64,000 nt of DNA, taken from contig NZ_JAPDSH010000007.1 in assembly GCF_029143285.1 (NCBI RefSeq), positions 78,676-142,675 of the forward strand. Reading direction: 5' to 3'. The notes under the pieces were generated by a model. The model had not been told where the DNA came from and made no database searches. It was given only the letters and a program-made list of their open reading frames with translations. The stretch's first letter is position 1. The number at the start of each line of letters is the position of its first letter. Positions 27,529 to 37,090 of the stretch are shown piece after piece. This DNA comes from Vagococcus proximus. Its GTDB lineage: Bacteria; Bacillota; Bacilli; Lactobacillales; Vagococcaceae. A program made the translations under genes and the position numbers.

Positions 27529-27969
27529 ATGAAAAATGGAAACCCGATTAACATAAAACTAGCAACAACAGTCGTACAAGAAGGAACAGAAGAAAAACAT
27601 AACTTTGATGTGGCTGGCTTTTCAGTAGAAAAAGGCGGACATACTTACTTACGGTATGAAGAAACACATCAAGTAGAAGGTAACCAACTAACAGTCCCTG
27701 TGACAATTAAATTAGCAAGTGACGGTATGGTTCATCTAACACGTACGGCAGCAGGTCAACGCATGAAATTTGTCTTTTCAGAAGTAGAACCAACGATTAC
27801 ACATTACGCGACACCTTATGGCATGATGCCGTTAATGGTAAAAACAATTGCAATGAGACGTTCTGTAGAAAATGAGGGAACAAGCGGCACTTTAGTTGTA
27901 GATTATGAATTATATCAAGATGAAGAAAAAGTAGGCGATTATAATTTAAACCTAGTTTTTTCAAAATAA
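27529..27969 (+). CDS. DUF1934 (YwiB-like) protein
   Basis: This 146-residue beta-rich protein fits the DUF1934/YwiB family, a small calycin-like beta barrel of unknown function. The conserved YLRYEETHQ, MRRSVENEGTSGTLVVDYEL and NLVFSK segments are visible. ATG 27529 is chosen because AGAGGA lies eight bases upstream; the earlier in-frame ATG at 27520 overlaps that site. It is upstream of rpoE, as ywiB is near rpoE in Bacillus. Confidence 0.85.
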   Translation: MKNGNPINIKLATTVVQEGTEEKHNFDVAGFSVEKGGHTYLRYEETHQVEGNQLTVPVTIKLASDGMVHLTRTAAGQRMKFVFSEVEPTITHYATPYGMMPLMVKTIAMRRSVENEGTSGTLVVDYELYQDEEKVGDYNLNLVFSK

Positions 27970-28069
27970 GAAAATCGCATTAAAATAGGATAAAAATACA
28001 AGTTTTAATTGCATTTTATCCTCAAACTATTGTATGATAAAGAGTAGACTACGAAAGGACGTGTGCCGT

Positions 28070-28669
28070 TTGGAAATAAAAGCTTTTGAAGGTGTCATTA
28101 AAGAAGAATTATCAATGATTGAAGTAGCACATGCTATTTTAGAACAACGTGGAGATGTTATGGACTTCTCTGATTTAGTTAACCAAATCCAAAATTATTT
28201 AGGTAAAGCAGATAGTGAAATCCGTGAAAACTTACCACAATTTTATACAGATTTAAATATTGATGGTAGTTTTATCTCATTAGGAGAAAATCGTTGGGGA
28301 TTACGTTCATGGTACCCAATCGACTCTATCGATGAAGAAGTATCTCACTTAGGTGAAGACGAAGATGAAGATGCTCCTCGTCGTAAAAAACGTAAAAAAG
28401 TAAATGCATTCCTAGATATGAATGATGAAAATGCGATTGACTACAACGATGATGATCCGGAAGATGCAGATTTAGTTGCTGATGACGATACGGATTACAT
28501 TGATGACGAAGACGATGAAGAAGAAGAAATCGCAGAGTACAATAAAGATTTATCTGAAATTGGTGCGGACACTGATGACGATGAAGAAGAAACAAACATT
28601 GAAGATCAATTAACTATCGTTGATGAAGATGATATTGATTATGACGATACAGATGAAGACGAAGAGTAA
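28070..28669 (+). CDS. rpoE: RNA polymerase delta subunit
   Basis: Delta raises RNA polymerase recycling and specificity in Firmicutes. The N-terminal HARE-HTH domain (about residues 1-90: [21 protein letters not shown]) is followed by a long disordered tail dominated by Asp and Glu. A TTG at 28070 is the likely start: AAAGGACGTG precedes it and the product then opens [18 protein letters not shown], as in homologues. The upstream in-frame ATG at 28034 has no ribosome binding site. A short basic patch RRKKRKK sits between domain and tail. Confidence 0.93.
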   Translation: MEIKAFEGVIKEELSMIEVAHAILEQRGDVMDFSDLVNQIQNYLGKADSEIRENLPQFYTDLNIDGSFISLGENRWGLRSWYPIDSIDEEVSHLGEDEDEDAPRRKKRKKVNAFLDMNDENAIDYNDDDPEDADLVADDDTDYIDDEDDEEEEIAEYNKDLSEIGADTDDDEEETNIEDQLTIVDEDDIDYDDTDEDEE

Positions 28670-28676
28670 AAGTTTT

Positions 28677-28707
28677 AAAGCCTAGCTGAAAATGCTAGGC
28701 TTTTTTT
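28677..28707 (+). terminator. Rho-independent terminator after rpoE
   Basis: AAAGCCTAGC and GCTAGGCTTT arms with a 7-base loop are followed by T7. Confidence 0.93.
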
Positions 28708-28736
28708 GCGTACTTTTATTAAAAGGGGGAGGGAAG

Positions 28737-29411
28737 ATGTTTGAACGAGTTAATAGATTATTGGTTAAAGAAAAAATAGGGCTAGGGATTGTTAGTTTTT
28801 TTTTACTATTAGGAGTATCTTTTATGGGATATAAGCTAGTCCACCATCTAGATAATGGCTCAATATCTGTTGATGTTACTAAGGAAACACTATGGCAAGA
28901 TGATGGAAAGTCAACTAAAGATAGTAATGAGGAAAGTGAGCCAACTGAAACAGAGCACCCCACGACGTTGTATGCGGACATTAAAAGTGCTGTACAACAT
29001 CCAGGCATTTACAAAATTGAAGATAACATGCGCGTGAATGATTTGGTAGAGTTAGCTGGTGGAATTTTGAAAGAGGCAGATGACAAACAGGTTAATTTTG
29101 CAAAAATTGTAACGGATCAAGCTGTTATTTATATACCTAAAAAAGGGGAAGAGATACCAATAACGCTATCTGAAAATCAAGAAAATAAGAAGGGAGAAGA
29201 TGAAGGTGAGGCAAGTGGAGGAAAGGTAAATATTAATACGGCAACAAAAGAAATATTACAGACAGTATCAGGTATCGGCGAAAAAAAAGCTGAGGCCATA
29301 TTAACATTCAGAGAGGAAAATGGAAGTTTTAAAACAGTTGATGATTTGAAGAATGTATCAGGTATAGGTGAAAAAACAGTTGAGAAACTTAAAGAAGAAT
29401 TGACAGTCTAA
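28737..29411 (+). CDS. comEA: Competence DNA receptor ComEA
   Basis: ComEA binds double-stranded DNA outside the membrane and delivers it to ComEC. The 224-residue protein has one N-terminal membrane segment (about residues 15-38), a charged linker, a SLBB-like domain (about 80-140: ADIKSAVQHPGIYKI) and a C-terminal helix-hairpin-helix pair (VSGIGEKKAEAIL and VSGIGEKTVEKL). ATG 28737 is chosen because AGGGGGAGGG lies directly before it. It begins the comE operon. Confidence 0.93.
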   Translation: MFERVNRLLVKEKIGLGIVSFFLLLGVSFMGYKLVHHLDNGSISVDVTKETLWQDDGKSTKDSNEESEPTETEHPTTLYADIKSAVQHPGIYKIEDNMRVNDLVELAGGILKEADDKQVNFAKIVTDQAVIYIPKKGEEIPITLSENQENKKGEDEGEASGGKVNINTATKEILQTVSGIGEKKAEAILTFREENGSFKTVDDLKNVSGIGEKTVEKLKEELTV

Positions 29412-29510
29412 ATTATAAAGAAAGGGTTGGATTAAGTGAATATAAGTTGCCAGTACACCTAGATAAGCTTTACAATAGAGATATTAAACTAAAAAGGATA
29501 GGTGAGAATA

Positions 29511-30023
29511 GTGACGTTTCAACGAATTCCGTGGGATCAATATTTTATGGCACAGAGTGTTTTATTATCACTTAGAAGTACATGTTCGCGTTTAGCTGTA
29601 GGGGCAACTATAGTGAGAGACACACGTATTATAGCGGGGGGCTACAATGGGTCAGTTAGTGGTGATAGCCACTGTATTGATGAAGGGTGTTATGTTGTAG
29701 ATAATCATTGTGTCAGAACAATTCATGCAGAGATGAATGCTATTCTACAATGTGCAAAATTTGGTGTTCCAACAGAAGGGGCAGAACTTTATGTGACCCA
29801 TTTTCCGTGCTTACAGTGTACAAAGATGATATTACAAGCAGGTATTACAAAAATTCATTATTTAACGGACTATCGTAATGATGAGTATGCTATAAAATTG
29901 ATTGAGCAAGCAGGTGTTACGGTTGAAAAGGTTCAGCTATCAACTAAATATTTTGCTGATATCCAATTTGGGAATGAAGATATTGTTAAAAACTTTAATA
30001 ACGATTTATTTAAAGAAGATTAA
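29511..30023 (+). CDS. comEB: ComE operon protein 2, dCMP deaminase family
   Basis: This cytidine/deoxycytidylate deaminase-like protein shows the zinc motif HAEMNAI and PCLQC, with extra cysteines/histidine in DSHCIDEGCYVVDNHC, typical of dCMP deaminases. It supplies dUMP for thymidylate synthesis; a direct role in DNA uptake is not established. Two starts are possible, GTG 29502 and GTG 29511. I prefer 29511 because homologues open directly at the FQRIPWDQYFMAQS segment and AGGTGAG lies upstream. Confidence 0.9.
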   Translation: MTFQRIPWDQYFMAQSVLLSLRSTCSRLAVGATIVRDTRIIAGGYNGSVSGDSHCIDEGCYVVDNHCVRTIHAEMNAILQCAKFGVPTEGAELYVTHFPCLQCTKMILQAGITKIHYLTDYRNDEYAIKLIEQAGVTVEKVQLSTKYFADIQFGNEDIVKNFNNDLFKED

Positions 30024-32352
30024 GCAATTAGGTCAATTAAAAGGGTATATTATAGTTCCTTGCGTGTGTATGGTGTTGGTCAACTTTATTGTATTAAAAA
30101 GTAGTCTTATTGCAGTTGCAGTGGGGCTACTTTTTTTTATACGTATTTTATTAAGTCGAAATACAATAGTTCAACTTGCTTGTATAGTGACGATTGTGAT
30201 AAGTACTATTGTATTCTTTTCGATTATAAAAAAAAGTACGGTTAACAAATCACTAGCAAAAGAAGCGAGTGCTATCACGTCGGTCTTTAGGATTAATCCC
30301 AATTCGATAAAGGTAAACGGTGAATCTGTACAAATGCAAGGTCAGTCTATTGACAAAAAACAAAAGTATACCATTTCTTACTATGTTAAAACAGAAAATG
30401 AACAGTTGTTTTTCAAAAAAACAACGGACTTTATTAACATAAAAGTAACAGCTGACCTGATAGAGCCTAAAGGAAAACGGAATTTAGGGTCATTTGATTA
30501 TAAGGAATTTTTAAATCAACACGAGATATACCAACAGGTAAAAATAAAGCAAGTACTCAGTGTTACCAAAGGAAATATTGGAAGTTTATCAGACTACCTT
30601 AGTATTATTAGGAGTAGGTTGTCACATCATATAGATAAGAATCTGACGAAAAGTGTAGCGATGTATGTTAAAAGTTTGTTTTTAGGTTTAAAAGATCAAG
30701 AATTCAAACGTAATCAGGAGGCGTTGAGTCAGTTAGGTATTCTTCATTTTTTTAGTATTTCAGGTTTACATGTTTTCTTTTTTTTAAGACTACTAAGATA
30801 CATAACATTGAGGAGCGGGGTAATAAAAGAGCATATTTATTGGTTAGAACTTGTTATGTTATTTTGTTTTTTTATTATTTCAGGTTCGGCTACAAGTGTA
30901 GGAAGAAGCGTTGGATATAGCACGATAAGCTTAAGTAATGACAGATTTAAGTTAGGCTTCAGTCAGTTAGATTGTTGGGCGTTGACCATGGGCATCTTTC
31001 TGATTTATTCACCGTATATTTTGATGCAAGTAGGGGGGATTTTTTCATTCACGTTGACTTTTTTTATGATTTATCTGGATCCTCTATGTGCTAAATTTCC
31101 CTCTAGATTCTTAAGGGACGTCTATTTTTCAAGTTGTTTAACTTTATTTTCTATTCCGACATTGAGTTATTTTTTTTATGAATGGAATATAACAGCGTTT
31201 ATTTTAACACTTCTATTGGTACCTTTTTTTAGCACACTATTACTACCAATGTTAGTTATTGTTCTTATTATGAGTTTTGTTTATTTACCACCTATTATAT
31301 TGACCATAGCGACAGTGGGATTAGATAATTTAAATAACTTATTTACTTCTATTAGTCGAGTCAGTATAGGAAAAATAGTAACTGGAAAGATACCAATTGG
31401 TCTTTATCTCCTAACCCTACTCTTGATTTTCATTTGGTTGGGGTTAGAGAAAAGAAGAGTTGGACGCTCTATATTATTGCTAGTGATGATTGTATTATTA
31501 CCTTCGATGTTTAAGTGGGTTAATCCAATTGGCCAAGTTGCCTTTGTAGATGTAGGGCAAGGGTCTGGCTTAATTGTGGACTTACCCTTTCATAAAGGAA
31601 CAGTTCTCATTGATACAGGGGGAGAAAAATTAACAAGAACGTATGGTGCTGATGATTGGCGTTACTATGATGGAGCAAAGAGTCAGGCTAATTATACTGT
31701 TATTCCATTCTTAAAAAGTAGGGGCGTTACAACTGTAGATAAAGCATTCATTACTCATGGGCATGAGGATCACTATGGTAATTTACTAGAGATAAATAAG
31801 GTAATTCCTATTAAACAGGTGTTATTTCCAAAAGGAGCAGTTAATCAGGTTGGCTTTTCTAAGGTTGTTCAGCAGTTAATAAAAGATAAAGTAGAAGTGA
31901 AAAATATAATGAGGGGAGTACGAACTGAATTTAGAGGGATAGGATTTAAAAGTTTGTATCCTATTGACGTTGGTGACGGGGCTAACAATGATTCATTAGT
32001 GATGAGTATGCGTGTAAAAGATAAACGATTTTTATTGATGGGAGATTTAGAAAAAGAAGGGGAAGATAGATTGATGAAAGTTGAACCGACTCTTGAAGCT
32101 GATATTTTATCTGTTGGACATCATGGAAGTAAAACCTCAAGTAGTCCAGCTTTTCTGAAACAAGTTAGACCACAAGTCGCAATTATTTCATGTGGTCTTA
32201 ATAATAAATTTGGACATCCTAACCAAGAGACATTAACAGGTTTAAAAAAGGTACGGGCTACTGTTTACAGAACAGATCAAGAGGGCATGATTTATTTTAA
32301 TTGGAACGGTTGGTCATCAAAACTCTCACTTCCAAATACTGTGATTGAGTGA
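29974..32352 (+). CDS. comEC: Competence DNA channel ComEC
   Basis: ComEC forms the channel that brings single-stranded DNA across the membrane in natural transformation. About 793 residues carry N-terminal membrane segments, a soluble OB-like region (about 100-215), the competence domain with FFSISGLHV, and a C-terminal metallo-beta-lactamase domain with THGHEDHYGN and DVGQGSGLIVD. All parts appear intact. The start is unclear: ATG 29974 lies inside comEB and has no good ribosome binding site; ATG 30070 would shorten the N-terminus. Confidence 0.9.
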   Translation: MKILLKTLITIYLKKIKQLGQLKGYIIVPCVCMVLVNFIVLKSSLIAVAVGLLFFIRILLSRNTIVQLACIVTIVISTIVFFSIIKKSTVNKSLAKEASAITSVFRINPNSIKVNGESVQMQGQSIDKKQKYTISYYVKTENEQLFFKKTTDFINIKVTADLIEPKGKRNLGSFDYKEFLNQHEIYQQVKIKQVLSVTKGNIGSLSDYLSIIRSRLSHHIDKNLTKSVAMYVKSLFLGLKDQEFKRNQEALSQLGILHFFSISGLHVFFFLRLLRYITLRSGVIKEHIYWLELVMLFCFFIISGSATSVGRSVGYSTISLSNDRFKLGFSQLDCWALTMGIFLIYSPYILMQVGGIFSFTLTFFMIYLDPLCAKFPSRFLRDVYFSSCLTLFSIPTLSYFFYEWNITAFILTLLLVPFFSTLLLPMLVIVLIMSFVYLPPIILTIATVGLDNLNNLFTSISRVSIGKIVTGKIPIGLYLLTLLLIFIWLGLEKRRVGRSILLLVMIVLLPSMFKWVNPIGQVAFVDVGQGSGLIVDLPFHKGTVLIDTGGEKLTRTYGADDWRYYDGAKSQANYTVIPFLKSRGVTTVDKAFITHGHEDHYGNLLEINKVIPIKQVLFPKGAVNQVGFSKVVQQLIKDKVEVKNIMRGVRTEFRGIGFKSLYPIDVGDGANNDSLVMSMRVKDKRFLLMGDLEKEGEDRLMKVEPTLEADILSVGHHGSKTSSSPAFLKQVRPQVAIISCGLNNKFGHPNQETLTGLKKVRATVYRTDQEGMIYFNWNGWSSKLSLPNTVIE

Positions 32353-32429
32353 ATGGGGCTAGGAAAAACAAGGAGATAATGATAGGATAATAAGAGATAA
32401 AAGGGAATAAATATAGAGGGTGATTAATA

Positions 32430-33455
32430 ATGAGCTTACAACAAGAAATTAGTAAAATAAAAGCAGGTAATTTGGCACCTATCTATTTAGTCTTAGGTGA
32501 GGAACGTTATCTAAGTGATATGTTTAAGCAAGCATTGTTAGATAGGATTGTAAAAACAGAGGATGATGAATTAAATACTGCAAGTTTTGATATGAAAGAG
32601 ACTACTTTAGCTTATGCTTTGGAAGAAGCTAATACGATCCCATTTTTTGGAGAGTATCGGTTAGTAGGCGTGGAAAACCCATTTTTCCTGACCGGTGAGA
32701 AGAATAAAAGTGGGATAGAGCACAATACAGATGAGCTTATTACTTATTTGGAAGACCCTTCATTATCAACTGTTCTTGTTTTCTACGCACCATATGAAAA
32801 GTTAGACGAACGAAAAAAAATAGTTAAGCTTTTGAAGAAGAAAGCGATACTTATTGATGCTTCTAAAATGGAAGAACGTGATGTAAAAAATTATACACAG
32901 CAAGTTATTAAAAATGAGGGGTATGAGATTTCTCCTGAAGCTTTTGAGTTGTTTCTACATTTGACAGATATGGAATTGTCTAAGATTATGGGAGAGTTGA
33001 CGAAGATTTTCTTATTTGCTTCAGATACTAAACAAATAACTAAAGATATGGTTGAAAACCTTGTACCGAAATCTTTGGAGCATAACATTTTTGCTATGAT
33101 TAACTATGTTGTAGCAGGACAAAGTGATAAAGCGTTGATGCTTTATAAAGACCTCTTATTACAAGGGGAGGAAACAATCAAGATTAATAGTATTTTGATT
33201 GGTCAGTTCAGATTATTATTACAACTGAAAATTATGCAAGCAAATGGTTATCAACAGAGCAATATGTTAGATGTTATAGGAGGCCATCCTTTCCGTATAA
33301 AAAAAGGAATTCAACAGGTTAAAGCATTCGATTTGGAAGAATTAAAGAGCATTTTAGGTGAGCTAGTAGAAAATGATTATAAGATGAAAACAGGGCAACT
33401 ATCTAAAGAGCTTGTCTTCGAATTGTTTATTTTAAAGTTTGGAAAAGCAAAATAG
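32430..33455 (+). CDS. holA: DNA polymerase III delta subunit
   Basis: HolA is the clamp-loader subunit that opens the beta ring. The 341-residue protein opens with IKAGNLAPIYLVLGEERYL and has the three-domain plan of Firmicutes HolA (about 1-140, 141-210, 211-340); LEHNIFAMINYVVAGQ marks the start of the collar domain. AGAGGGTGA precedes the ATG. It follows comEC and precedes convergent rpsT, the common order in Bacilli. Confidence 0.93.
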   Translation: MSLQQEISKIKAGNLAPIYLVLGEERYLSDMFKQALLDRIVKTEDDELNTASFDMKETTLAYALEEANTIPFFGEYRLVGVENPFFLTGEKNKSGIEHNTDELITYLEDPSLSTVLVFYAPYEKLDERKKIVKLLKKKAILIDASKMEERDVKNYTQQVIKNEGYEISPEAFELFLHLTDMELSKIMGELTKIFLFASDTKQITKDMVENLVPKSLEHNIFAMINYVVAGQSDKALMLYKDLLLQGEETIKINSILIGQFRLLLQLKIMQANGYQQSNMLDVIGGHPFRIKKGIQQVKAFDLEELKSILGELVENDYKMKTGQLSKELVFELFILKFGKAK

Positions 33456-33461
33456 TGCAAT

Positions 33462-33494
33462 AAAAAAAACCTTAATTAACTTAAGGTTTTTTTT
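33462..33494. terminator. Bidirectional terminator between holA and rpsT
   Basis: AAAAAAAACCTTAA and TTAAGGTTTTTTTT arms with a 5-base loop serve convergent genes. Confidence 0.88.
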
Positions 33495-33495
33495 A

Positions 33496-33750
33496 TTATT
33501 TAGCTAATTTAGCGTGTAAACGTGATTTATCACGAGCAGCTTTGTTTTTATGGATAAGACCTTTTGTTTGAGCCATATCAATAGCACGAGCAGCAACTTT
33601 GTATAACTCTTCAGTGTTAGCCGCACCAGCTTCTAAAGCTTGTTCGTATTTTTTGATTGCAGTACGCATAGTGCTTAATTGTCCAGAGTTTAACTCATTA
33701 GATTTTTCAGCTGTACGTACACGTTTGATAGCAGATTCAATATTTGGCAT
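33496..33750 (-). CDS. rpsT: 30S ribosomal protein S20
   Basis: This small basic primary 16S rRNA-binding protein has 84 residues and opens [13 protein letters not shown], as in other Firmicutes. GGAGGTG lies just before the ATG; the upstream GTG in frame is part of that site. It stands alone with a strong promoter and a roughly 57-base leader. Confidence 0.96.
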   Translation of the reverse strand: MPNIESAIKRVRTAEKSNELNSGQLSTMRTAIKKYEQALEAGAANTEELYKVAARAIDMAQTKGLIHKNKAARDKSRLHAKLAK

Positions 33751-33814
33751 GTATTTCACCTCCGATGATTATAAATTTACATTCAACAGGTGCCGAACGT
33801 AACTCAACGTTACA

Positions 33815-33843
33815 ATTATACCTAATGATTATCGAGTTTGCAA
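33815..33843 (-). promoter_or_regulatory. SigA-type promoter of rpsT
   Basis: On the minus strand TTGCAA (33843-33838) and TATAAT (33820-33815) are separated by exactly 17 bases. Confidence 0.8.
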
Positions 33844-33956
33844 CAACTATTTATACACTTTTAGTGTCAGTTCGCTAGATAGGTTATTGTTCTAATATTT
33901 TTTAAAGCTATGTTATTATAAGGGTAAATAAAATAACACATTATGAGGTGATGGAG

Positions 33957-34973
33957 ATGAATGCGGCTTTAATCGTAACGCTAATATTAACAATGGGAGT
34001 AATTTTTGTAAATGGGTTTACAGATGCACCGAATAGTATTGCGACAGCTATTTCAACAAAGGCATTAAAACCTAAGACGGCTATTTTGATAGCGGCGGTC
34101 ATGTGCTTTTTAGGGGCACTCACGATGACATTTATTAATGCTGAGGTAGCAGAAACGATTAGTAATATTGTAACGTTTGATGAAGGAACAGGCTCACAGG
34201 CTCGCATAGCATTGATGGCATCACTTTTTTCTATCGTAACATGGGCGTTAGGGGCATGGTGGTTTGGTATTCCCACAAGTGAAAGTCATGCTTTAGTTGC
34301 TGGTTTAACTGGAAGCGCCCTAGCATTAGGGGGGATTGGTTCAGTTAATTCGGCAGAGTGGCTGAAGGTTGGGATAGGTTTAGTAGTTTCTACTATTGTT
34401 GGGTTTGGTGGTGGGTGGCTAATGACTCGGTTGATTCAACGTTTTGTAAAAGACCCTACCAGTAAGAAAAATAACGAACGCTTTAAAGGGTGGCAAATTC
34501 TCGGTGCCGTGCTAATGAGTTTTATGCATGGCATGCAAGATGGTCAAAAATTTATGGGCGTCTTTATGTTAGGGCTATATTACAATGGTCTGGCAGAGAT
34601 GAATGGTAATGGTGGCTTCACGATTCCGATATGGGTAATGGTGTTATGTTCAGTCACAATTGGTTTAGGTGTAAGTTTTGGTGGGATGCGTATCATTGAG
34701 AATTTAGGTGATATGGCTGAGATTGACACTTATCAAGGTTTTAGTGCTGATGTCTCTGCGGCAGGTGCCCTTTTAGGTGCAGGATTGTTTGGTGTTCCGA
34801 TGTCAACGACGCAAACTAAAACAACTGCTATTATGGGAGTTGGTGCGGCCCGAGATACTGCATCAGTAAAATGGAGCACAGCAAAAGAAATGATTTTGGC
34901 ATGGGTCTTAACATTTCCGGGATGTATGGCGATTGCTTACTTTATAACACGAGTATTTTTATTAGTATTTTAG
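33957..34973 (+). CDS. pit: Inorganic phosphate transporter, Pit family
   Basis: This polytopic protein imports phosphate, probably as a metal-phosphate with protons or sodium. Both PiT repeats are visible: GFTDAPNSIATAISTKAL near the N-terminus and the related SFMHGMQDGQKFMG/STTQTKTTAIMGVG segment in the second half. Length is 338 residues. ATG 33957 is chosen because GAGGTG lies six bases upstream. No PhoU-like gene is next to it. Confidence 0.92.
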   Translation: MNAALIVTLILTMGVIFVNGFTDAPNSIATAISTKALKPKTAILIAAVMCFLGALTMTFINAEVAETISNIVTFDEGTGSQARIALMASLFSIVTWALGAWWFGIPTSESHALVAGLTGSALALGGIGSVNSAEWLKVGIGLVVSTIVGFGGGWLMTRLIQRFVKDPTSKKNNERFKGWQILGAVLMSFMHGMQDGQKFMGVFMLGLYYNGLAEMNGNGGFTIPIWVMVLCSVTIGLGVSFGGMRIIENLGDMAEIDTYQGFSADVSAAGALLGAGLFGVPMSTTQTKTTAIMGVGAARDTASVKWSTAKEMILAWVLTFPGCMAIAYFITRVFLLVF

Positions 34974-34978
34974 TAAAA

Positions 34979-35011
34979 TAAAAACCACAGAATTTAATCT
35001 GTGGTTTTTTG
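34979..35011. terminator. Bidirectional terminator between pit and the metal ATPase
   Basis: AAAACCACAGA and TCTGTGGTTTT arms with a 6-base loop. The end of the ATPase coding region overlaps it. Confidence 0.9.
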
Positions 35012-36877
35012 TGTGCGTAATAGTCTCAATCCGTTGAGAATAACTAAAATAGTACTTCCTTCGTGACCAATAACACCAATTGGTAAGCTAATAATTTTAA
35101 AGAAATTTGAAATTATTAGTAAACAAATGACACTAACAGAAAAAATAATATTTTGTGTCACGATACGTTTTAGTTTTTTTGATAATCGGTGTGCCATTTG
35201 AAGTTTACTGATGTCATCTTGCATCAATACAACATCTGCAACATCAATTGCAATATCAGTCCCTTGACCCATTGCGACTCCTATAGAAGCATTTGCAAGG
35301 GCTGGAGCATCATTAACACCATCGCCAATCATTGCGTTGACACCATAGGTTTCTAATTGTTCTTTGATTAAATCAGTTTTTGTTTCAGGTGTACAGCTAG
35401 CATGTATTTCATCAATATTAAGCATTTTCCCAACAGCATGAGCTGTTTTGGGATGATCACCTGTCATCATAACCGTTTTAATATCTTGTTCTTGGAAGTA
35501 TTTAATAGTTGAGATAGCTTCTTTTTTCGGAATATCTAATAGTCCAAAGAATGCAGTAATCTGATTATCTTTTGATAGAAATATGACAGTCTTTCCTTCT
35601 TCTTGTAATTGTTCAATGGTTTTTATATGGGAAGGTGGAAGTGGCTGAGTTGTAGCGAATTCTAAATTACCGACACGCCATTCCGATTGATCTTGTATGC
35701 CCAACATTCCTGAGCCTGTCATATCTTTTATTTCAATAGTTTGAAGTTGTTCTGTTACGTCATTCCTAAAATAAGAAGTTACTGCTTGAGCTAGTGGGTG
35801 AGTACTTGTTTTTTCCATAGCAAAAAGTGTATTTAAACTCGTCTCTTTTTCTTGTCCTTCATTTAAAAAGAAAGCATCGGTTATCACAGGTTTTCCTTTT
35901 GTTAGAGTTCCTGTTTTATCAAAACTGATCGCTTTCAAGTCAGATAATTGTTCTAGGAAGACACCGCCTTTAAAAAGAACACCATTCCTAGCACCAGAAG
36001 ATATTGCTGCTAGTGTAGCAGGCGTGGCCGAGGCAACTAAGGCACACGGTGATGCAACAACAAGTAAGACCATACCACGGTAAAAACTTTCGTTCCAAGT
36101 CCAACCAAGGAAAAAATAAGGAATTAAAATCATCAATGGAACTGCTAATAAAACAACTTTAACATACGTGTTTTCAATACGATCTAAAAAGCTTGATGTT
36201 TTAGACGGTGTATTTTGTGCGTCTTCAACGAGTTGAACAATCTTACTGAATAAAGTATCCGAACTATTTTTTGAAACAGTCATTTCAAAAGCATTACCTA
36301 GGTTTATTGTTCCGGCGAAAACATCTTCACCTAAATACTTTTCAACAGGTAAAGACTCCCCTGTAATAGAGGCTTCGTCACATAGGACCTCTCCTTTTGT
36401 AATCATACCGTCAATCGGTATATTCGCCCCTTTTGGTACAAGTAACGTTTCACCAATAACTAAATCTTCTACAGCAACCTCTTCGGTAGTTTGATCAGGT
36501 AGGAGTCGAAGCGCATTTTCTGGCTGCATTTCGAGTAAGCTATATATTTCACGCTTACTTTTGTTAGTTGTGTATTCTTCTAAAGAGCCACTAAGAGAAA
36601 AGATAAAAGTTAACATAATTCCTTCAAACCAATAGCCAATTAAGCAAGCTCCAATTGCAGCCAGTGCCATAAGTAAATCGACACTTAGATGTTTTTCTTC
36701 AATGGTTTCTGTAATACCTTCTTTAGTTTGAAAATAACCGCCGATAACCATACCTGTAACAAAAATAAATGGAGCAATCGCATTACTATTTTTATCTAGG
36801 ATCCAGCCCAATATCATAAAAATACCGCAAAGAGCAGTGGAAATCATTACTTGTTTTTCATGTGATAGTTTTGTCAT
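34994..36877 (-). CDS. P1B-4-type heavy-metal ATPase, probable Fe(II) exporter (FrvA/PfeT-like)
   Basis: This 627-residue P-type ATPase has the phosphorylation motif DKTGTLTKGKP, the TGES actuator motif and GDGVNDAPALA. The membrane metal site reads SPC (VVASPCALVASATPA), and HEGST is in the last membrane helix (GHEGSTILVILNGLRLL). SPC with HEGST is the mark of subgroup P1B-4, which includes the Fe(II) exporters PfeT and FrvA and cobalt or zinc pumps. There is no N-terminal HMA domain. Two near-consensus Fur boxes lie upstream, supporting iron. AAAAAAGGAG precedes the ATG. Confidence 0.88.
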   Translation of the reverse strand: MTKLSHEKQVMISTALCGIFMILGWILDKNSNAIAPFIFVTGMVIGGYFQTKEGITETIEEKHLSVDLLMALAAIGACLIGYWFEGIMLTFIFSLSGSLEEYTTNKSKREIYSLLEMQPENALRLLPDQTTEEVAVEDLVIGETLLVPKGANIPIDGMITKGEVLCDEASITGESLPVEKYLGEDVFAGTINLGNAFEMTVSKNSSDTLFSKIVQLVEDAQNTPSKTSSFLDRIENTYVKVVLLAVPLMILIPYFFLGWTWNESFYRGMVLLVVASPCALVASATPATLAAISSGARNGVLFKGGVFLEQLSDLKAISFDKTGTLTKGKPVITDAFFLNEGQEKETSLNTLFAMEKTSTHPLAQAVTSYFRNDVTEQLQTIEIKDMTGSGMLGIQDQSEWRVGNLEFATTQPLPPSHIKTIEQLQEEGKTVIFLSKDNQITAFFGLLDIPKKEAISTIKYFQEQDIKTVMMTGDHPKTAHAVGKMLNIDEIHASCTPETKTDLIKEQLETYGVNAMIGDGVNDAPALANASIGVAMGQGTDIAIDVADVVLMQDDISKLQMAHRLSKKLKRIVTQNIIFSVSVICLLIISNFFKIISLPIGVIGHEGSTILVILNGLRLLRTQKTTD

Positions 36878-36951
36878 TAATAGTCACTCCTTTTTTACTA
36901 TCTTTAGAATAACAAACTATGAGAAAAATAGGGGTAAAATCAACCCTAATT

Positions 36952-36970
36952 GATAATGATACTCCTTATC
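36952..36970. promoter_or_regulatory. Fur box 1 upstream of the metal ATPase
   Basis: GATAATGATACTCCTTATC matches the classical 19-base Fur consensus GATAATGATAATCATTATC at 17 of 19 positions. It is 75 bases upstream of the ATPase start codon. Confidence 0.75.
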
Positions 36971-37034
36971 AGTAGAGGTATTTTAAAACAGAAGACAACT
37001 ATATCAGTCTTTTTCTACTCTTCATTACATAAAA

Positions 37035-37053
37035 GATAATGATAATCGTTATC
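37035..37053. promoter_or_regulatory. Fur box 2 between the pentapeptide gene and the metal ATPase
   Basis: GATAATGATAATCGTTATC matches the 19-base Fur consensus at 18 of 19 positions, and contains TGATAAT-C-GTTATCA in 7-1-7 form. It lies after the pentapeptide gene's stop and 158 bases before the ATPase start. Confidence 0.82.
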
Positions 37054-37090
37054 ATGTTATTTAGAATTATTATAAAAAAGATTAAGTTGT

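Noticed and set aside
28326..28595. His-rich open frame on the minus strand within rpoE
   Set aside because: It is the complement of the Asp/Glu-rich tail codons of delta factor; no start signal or family.
33941..34276. 111-codon minus-strand frame opposite pit
   Set aside because: Shadow of a well-supported transporter gene on the plus strand.
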